Assembly: GCA_051744605.1 (NCBI GenBank)
Contig: JBNJDE010000009.1
Location: 1 to 33,148, forward strand
Length of the DNA: 33,148 nucleotides
Origin: Halanaeroarchaeum sp051744605
GTDB taxonomy: Archaea; Halobacteriota; Halobacteria; Halobacteriales; Halobacteriaceae
Direction: 5' to 3'
The notes below the pieces were generated by a model. The model worked only from the letters and a program-made list of their open reading frames with translations. It did no database searches and had not been told where the DNA came from. Within the stretch, counting starts at the first letter, position 1; every line of letters starts with the position of its first letter. This document shows, piece by piece, positions 31,349 to 33,148 of this stretch. A program made the position numbers and the translations under genes.

Positions 31349-31774
31349 ATGAGTGACCAGACGAGGGGAGTCGAGAACGACGAGACGGAGGGTGTCGAGA
31401 AGACGGGTGCGTCGGTGACCACGGTCGACCTCCGTTGCACCGGTCACGTTCGACGGGCGGTCGGGTTCGGGAAGACTGAGTATCGATTCGAGGGGCGACG
31501 ATTGCGGGACCTCCTCGAGGCGTTCTTCGCGGATTACGACGTCCGTGACCTGCTCATCGCCGAGACGGAGGAGGAGGCGACGACGCGAGGATGGGCGCCC
31601 AAGCCCGACTCCCTGCCCGGCCGCTGGAACAAGAATCCGCCGGGCGAACAGACGCGGAGATATGCCAGGGTGCTGGTCAACGGCACGTTCAACGAACATC
31701 TGGACGGCCTGGATACGATTCTGGAAGATGGCGACCGTGTCGCCCTCCTCTATCCGTTCGTCTACTGCGTCTGA
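31349..31774 (+). CDS. MoaD/ThiS-like beta-grasp protein without C-terminal Gly-Gly
   Basis: A 141-residue protein. After a charged 25-residue N-terminus, residues about 25-60 (TTVDLRCTGHVRRAVGFGKT, then GRRLRDLLEAFFADY) and 105-141 (RYARVLVNGTFNEHLDGLDT, then LEDGDRVALLYPFVYCV) give the MoaD pattern: strand, helix, then VLVNG, LDGLDT and LEDGDRVAL. Between them is an unusual basic and Pro-rich insert (RGWAPKPDSLPGRWNKNPPG). MoaD, ThiS and archaeal SAMPs end in Gly-Gly, which is activated for sulfur transfer or conjugation. This one ends in YCV, so it cannot act by that route as written. Its 3' end overlaps the convergent molybdopterin-domain gene by 13 bases. Confidence 0.78.
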   Translation: MSDQTRGVENDETEGVEKTGASVTTVDLRCTGHVRRAVGFGKTEYRFEGRRLRDLLEAFFADYDVRDLLIAETEEEATTRGWAPKPDSLPGRWNKNPPGEQTRRYARVLVNGTFNEHLDGLDTILEDGDRVALLYPFVYCV

Positions 31775-32277
31775 GGTTCGGGCGAGTCCGTCGCTCGGAC
31801 CGTTTCGAACCGGTCGTCGTCGGGTTCGATCTGCTCGAGTCGTTCCGGATCGGCGTCCGGTTCGAGGGCGTGGAATTCGATCCGGGAGACTCCCTTCACG
31901 TCCCGAGCACCGTCGACGGCGGGCGCGACGAACCGATTCGAATACGGTGCCTGCTCGTCGATGGGACGACCGTCTTTCTCGAACGCGATGACACCGCGGA
32001 GGGCGTCGAGTATCGGAACCGCCATGCGATACCCGTCACTGGAACCGACCACGACGTGTGTCGTCTCCGCTGGCGCATCGACGGTATCGCACAGAGAGCC
32101 GATGCCGACACCGGCCCAGGTCGCTTCGTAGCGATTGCCGGTGGCACAGACGACCTCTGCCGTAAGACGCTCCTCGGGGAGCGATGCGGCTACCGCCGGT
32201 GTGACGCGGACCGACCGGTCACCGACGACCGTGATCGGATTGGTGAGCCGGGGTTCGGACGCCACCGGTTCTGTCAT
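31762..32277 (-). CDS. Stand-alone molybdopterin-binding domain protein
   Basis: A 171-residue protein of the oxidoreductase molybdopterin-binding fold. VVCATGNRYEATWAGVGIGSLCDTV has Cys44 in the place of the molybdenum-ligand Cys of the sulfite oxidase/YedY family (compare CVTGWSKFDCVFTGVPF in the protein at 3383-3979). VVVGSSDGYRMAVPI and PIDEQAPYSNRFVAPAVDGARDVKGVSRIEF match later core segments. It is shorter and more diverged than the other copy, and the residues before the Cys are reduced. ATG 32277 is chosen because AATCTATTC lies about 30 bases upstream; the longer frame back to 32418 would run into the HalOD1 gene. Confidence 0.8.
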   Translation of the reverse strand: MTEPVASEPRLTNPITVVGDRSVRVTPAVAASLPEERLTAEVVCATGNRYEATWAGVGIGSLCDTVDAPAETTHVVVGSSDGYRMAVPILDALRGVIAFEKDGRPIDEQAPYSNRFVAPAVDGARDVKGVSRIEFHALEPDADPERLEQIEPDDDRFETVRATDSPEPQTQ

Positions 32278-32302
32278 GGTGTCCGCTACGGGCCGGGACG
32301 AG

Positions 32303-32311
32303 GAATAGATT
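32303..32311 (-). promoter_or_regulatory. TATA-like box of the molybdopterin-domain gene
   Basis: The minus strand reads AATCTATTC, about 30 bases before the ATG at 32277. Confidence 0.5.
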
Positions 32312-32371
32312 TCGTCGACGTTCCGTCGCGGAGCGTACTCACGGTGACGTTGGTCGACCGAACCGCAGCGA

Positions 32372-32686
32372 TTACCGCGTGTTTCCCTGGGCAGGTCGAA
32401 CGTAGACGGTTCCGTCACCGACGATGGTGACCTCGTGGCCCTGATACTCGAACGTCACCCGCCTGGTTTCGGGATTCGAATTCGATTCCGTGAGAAGCAC
32501 ATCGAGCGCATCGGCATCCACGACCTCGTGAAGCGGTGGACTGGATTTCGGGTCAGTGCCAGTTACGTCCGAGACGGCCTCGACGATGGCGACACTCGGT
32601 GTGAGCGTCTCTGTGAACTCGAATGTTCGTGCGTATCGGTCCGAACTCGTTTCCGAATCGATGCTGTCGGCAGAAGACCCGTCCAT
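32372..32686 (-). CDS. HalOD1 output domain protein
   Basis: A 104-residue protein whose residues about 28-98 match the HalOD1 domain (PF18545), a halobacterial module found alone or at the end of sensor proteins. SVAIVEAVSDVTGTDPKSSPPLHEVVDADALDVLL and VTFEYQGHEVTIVGDGTVYVRP are the two conserved halves. It is thought to act as an output domain in signalling, with no defined biochemistry. The N-terminus is a short acidic tail. The minus strand reads GAATATTTAC (32713-32722) about 31 bases before the ATG. Confidence 0.88.
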   Translation of the reverse strand: MDGSSADSIDSETSSDRYARTFEFTETLTPSVAIVEAVSDVTGTDPKSSPPLHEVVDADALDVLLTESNSNPETRRVTFEYQGHEVTIVGDGTVYVRPAQGNTR

Positions 32687-32712
32687 GTCGTCCGAAGAAA
32701 AATTGCGAGGGC

Positions 32713-32722
32713 GTAAATATTC
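32713..32722 (-). promoter_or_regulatory. TATA-like box of the HalOD1 gene
   Basis: The minus strand reads GAATATTTAC, about 31 bases before the ATG at 32686. Confidence 0.55.
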
Positions 32723-32815
32723 ACCGGGTGCCCGGTGCCGATGAGCGTCTGCATACTACCGACGGCCGGGTTAGTTGTTACAATAGTACGCATGTAATAG
32801 TTTCGAAAATCCAAC

Positions 32816-32831
32816 CTTACTAGCGAGTAAG
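32816..32831. repeat. Perfect inverted repeat, 6-bp arms
   Basis: CTTACT, then AGCG, then AGTAAG: the arms are exact reverse complements. It lies in the divergent region, about 117 bases before the secreted protein gene. It could be an operator for a dimeric regulator or a small RNA hairpin. Short perfect repeats also arise by chance. Confidence 0.45.
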
Positions 32832-32885
32832 TCCGTGTCCAGTAGTGGAACAATCACGCCCGTTCATCCCCTCTGGCGTGCCACT

Positions 32886-32951
32886 ATGTTCCGTCGCGGC
32901 ACTGGCGAGACAACCACGCGACACTCCGAGCACAGAGTACCTACACTATGA
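32886..32951 (+). CDS. Possible 21-residue leader ORF before the secreted protein
   Basis: A frame starting ATGTTCCGTCGCGGCACTGG encodes 21 residues (MFRRGTGETT and on) and ends at TGA 32949-32951, overlapping the next ATG as ATGA. Codon bias is weaker than in real genes (AGA, GTA, CTA occur), there is no clear box 27 bases upstream and no Shine-Dalgarno site. It is the least convincing of the three leader ORFs. Confidence 0.2.
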   Translation: MFRRGTGETTTRHSEHRVPTL

Positions 32952-33148
32952 CACGAGACACGAATACAATTAGTCGCGCGACAGTGGCGTTCGTCGCCGT
33001 TCTGGTCGTCGCCGCTGGGATGACAGCTGGCGCGGTGCTGGCTGCACCGGCGACAGCCGACGACCCGTCAGCGGTAACGGGCGCGGACCAGGTCCAGCAG
33101 GTCGAAGAGAACGAAACGACTACCGAAGAGCCGGCTGACGACGAAACT
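32948..33148 (+). CDS. Secreted protein, N-terminal part (runs off the window)
   Basis: The first 67 residues of a protein cut by the right edge. Residues 1-33 form a signal peptide: a short polar start (MTRDTNTISRAT), a hydrophobic core (VAFVAVLVVAAGMTAGAVLA) and an AAPATA cleavage region. No twin-Arg pair is present, so export is probably by Sec. After cleavage the chain is acidic and Thr/Glu-rich (EENETTTEEPADDET), as in surface-exposed haloarchaeal proteins. The rest is not visible, so no family can be named. Confidence 0.75.
   Translation, partial: MTRDTNTISRATVAFVAVLVVAAGMTAGAVLAAPATADDPSAVTGADQVQQVEENETTTEEPADDET

Larger units (their letters stand above)
32687..32947. other. A/T-rich divergent regulatory region
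   Basis: The 261 bases between the HalOD1 gene and the secreted protein gene are the most A/T-rich of the window around 32775-32820. They hold the HalOD1 promoter, an inverted repeat at 32816-32831 and a short ORF ending at the next start. No A/T box is seen 27 bases before the ATG at 32948, so that gene may have a leader of 100 bases or more. Confidence 0.5.

Overview
The window is chromosomal DNA from a halophilic archaeon (class Halobacteria). The evidence is its high GC content, acidic (Asp/Glu-rich) proteins, many apparently leaderless starts with an A/T-rich box about 27 bases upstream, an archaeal TFB and an Rpo11 subunit, and halobacterial families such as HalOD1 output domains and DUF7521-like membrane proteins. 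I do not assign a genus. I saw no rRNA, tRNA, insertion sequence, prophage, CRISPR array or origin. Most of the window looks like stable core genome.

Layout, left to right. 1-3979: the tail of an unidentified gene, a large acidic coiled-coil protein (DUF7527-like), a UPF0058 protein, a small ribbon-helix-helix-like protein (DUF7120-like) and a sulfite-oxidase-type molybdopterin domain enzyme. 4012-11525: a compact menaquinone cluster menF-menD-menB-menA-menC-menE with start/stop overlaps; menH and the DHNA-CoA thioesterase are absent here. 11551-14216: an NRDE/TANGO2-like protein, a winged-helix regulator, and gatC-gatA. 14391-17342: a transcription factor B gene, an SDR oxidoreductase and an AsnB-like synthetase lacking most of its glutaminase domain, the last translationally coupled to a PHP-domain phosphoesterase (17339-18025). 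18131-23433: purL, a HEXXH lipoprotein, a 47-residue membrane protein, a UspA-type protein, hisF and rpoL. 23538-27810: a rhomboid protease with a large C-terminal domain, METTL5-like rRNA methyltransferase plus dph2 (both modify the translation apparatus), and an UlaG-like MBL hydrolase. 27850-33148: a long acidic coiled-coil protein, a HisG-like protein, a 40-residue ORF, a DUF7521-type membrane protein, a MoaD-like beta-grasp protein facing a stand-alone molybdopterin-binding domain, a HalOD1 protein and the start of a secreted protein.

The most unusual signals are regulatory and architectural. Two genes (hisF and the 611-residue coiled-coil protein) are preceded by very short ORFs that begin at leaderless-type promoter spacing and end in an ATGA/GTGA overlap with the downstream start, next to Shine-Dalgarno-like sequence; a third, weaker case precedes the last gene. 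Eight convergent gene pairs end within 37 bases of each other, and two of them share one CTAG palindrome as both stop codons. Two promoters use the upstream gene's TAA stop as the core of their TATA box. On the protein side, MenE has Thr in place of the usual C-terminal catalytic Lys, the MoaD-like protein lacks the C-terminal Gly-Gly, and a HisG-like protein of unknown role lies about 6.6 kb from hisF.

All assignments come from reading the sequence and recalling family motifs. No database search was run.
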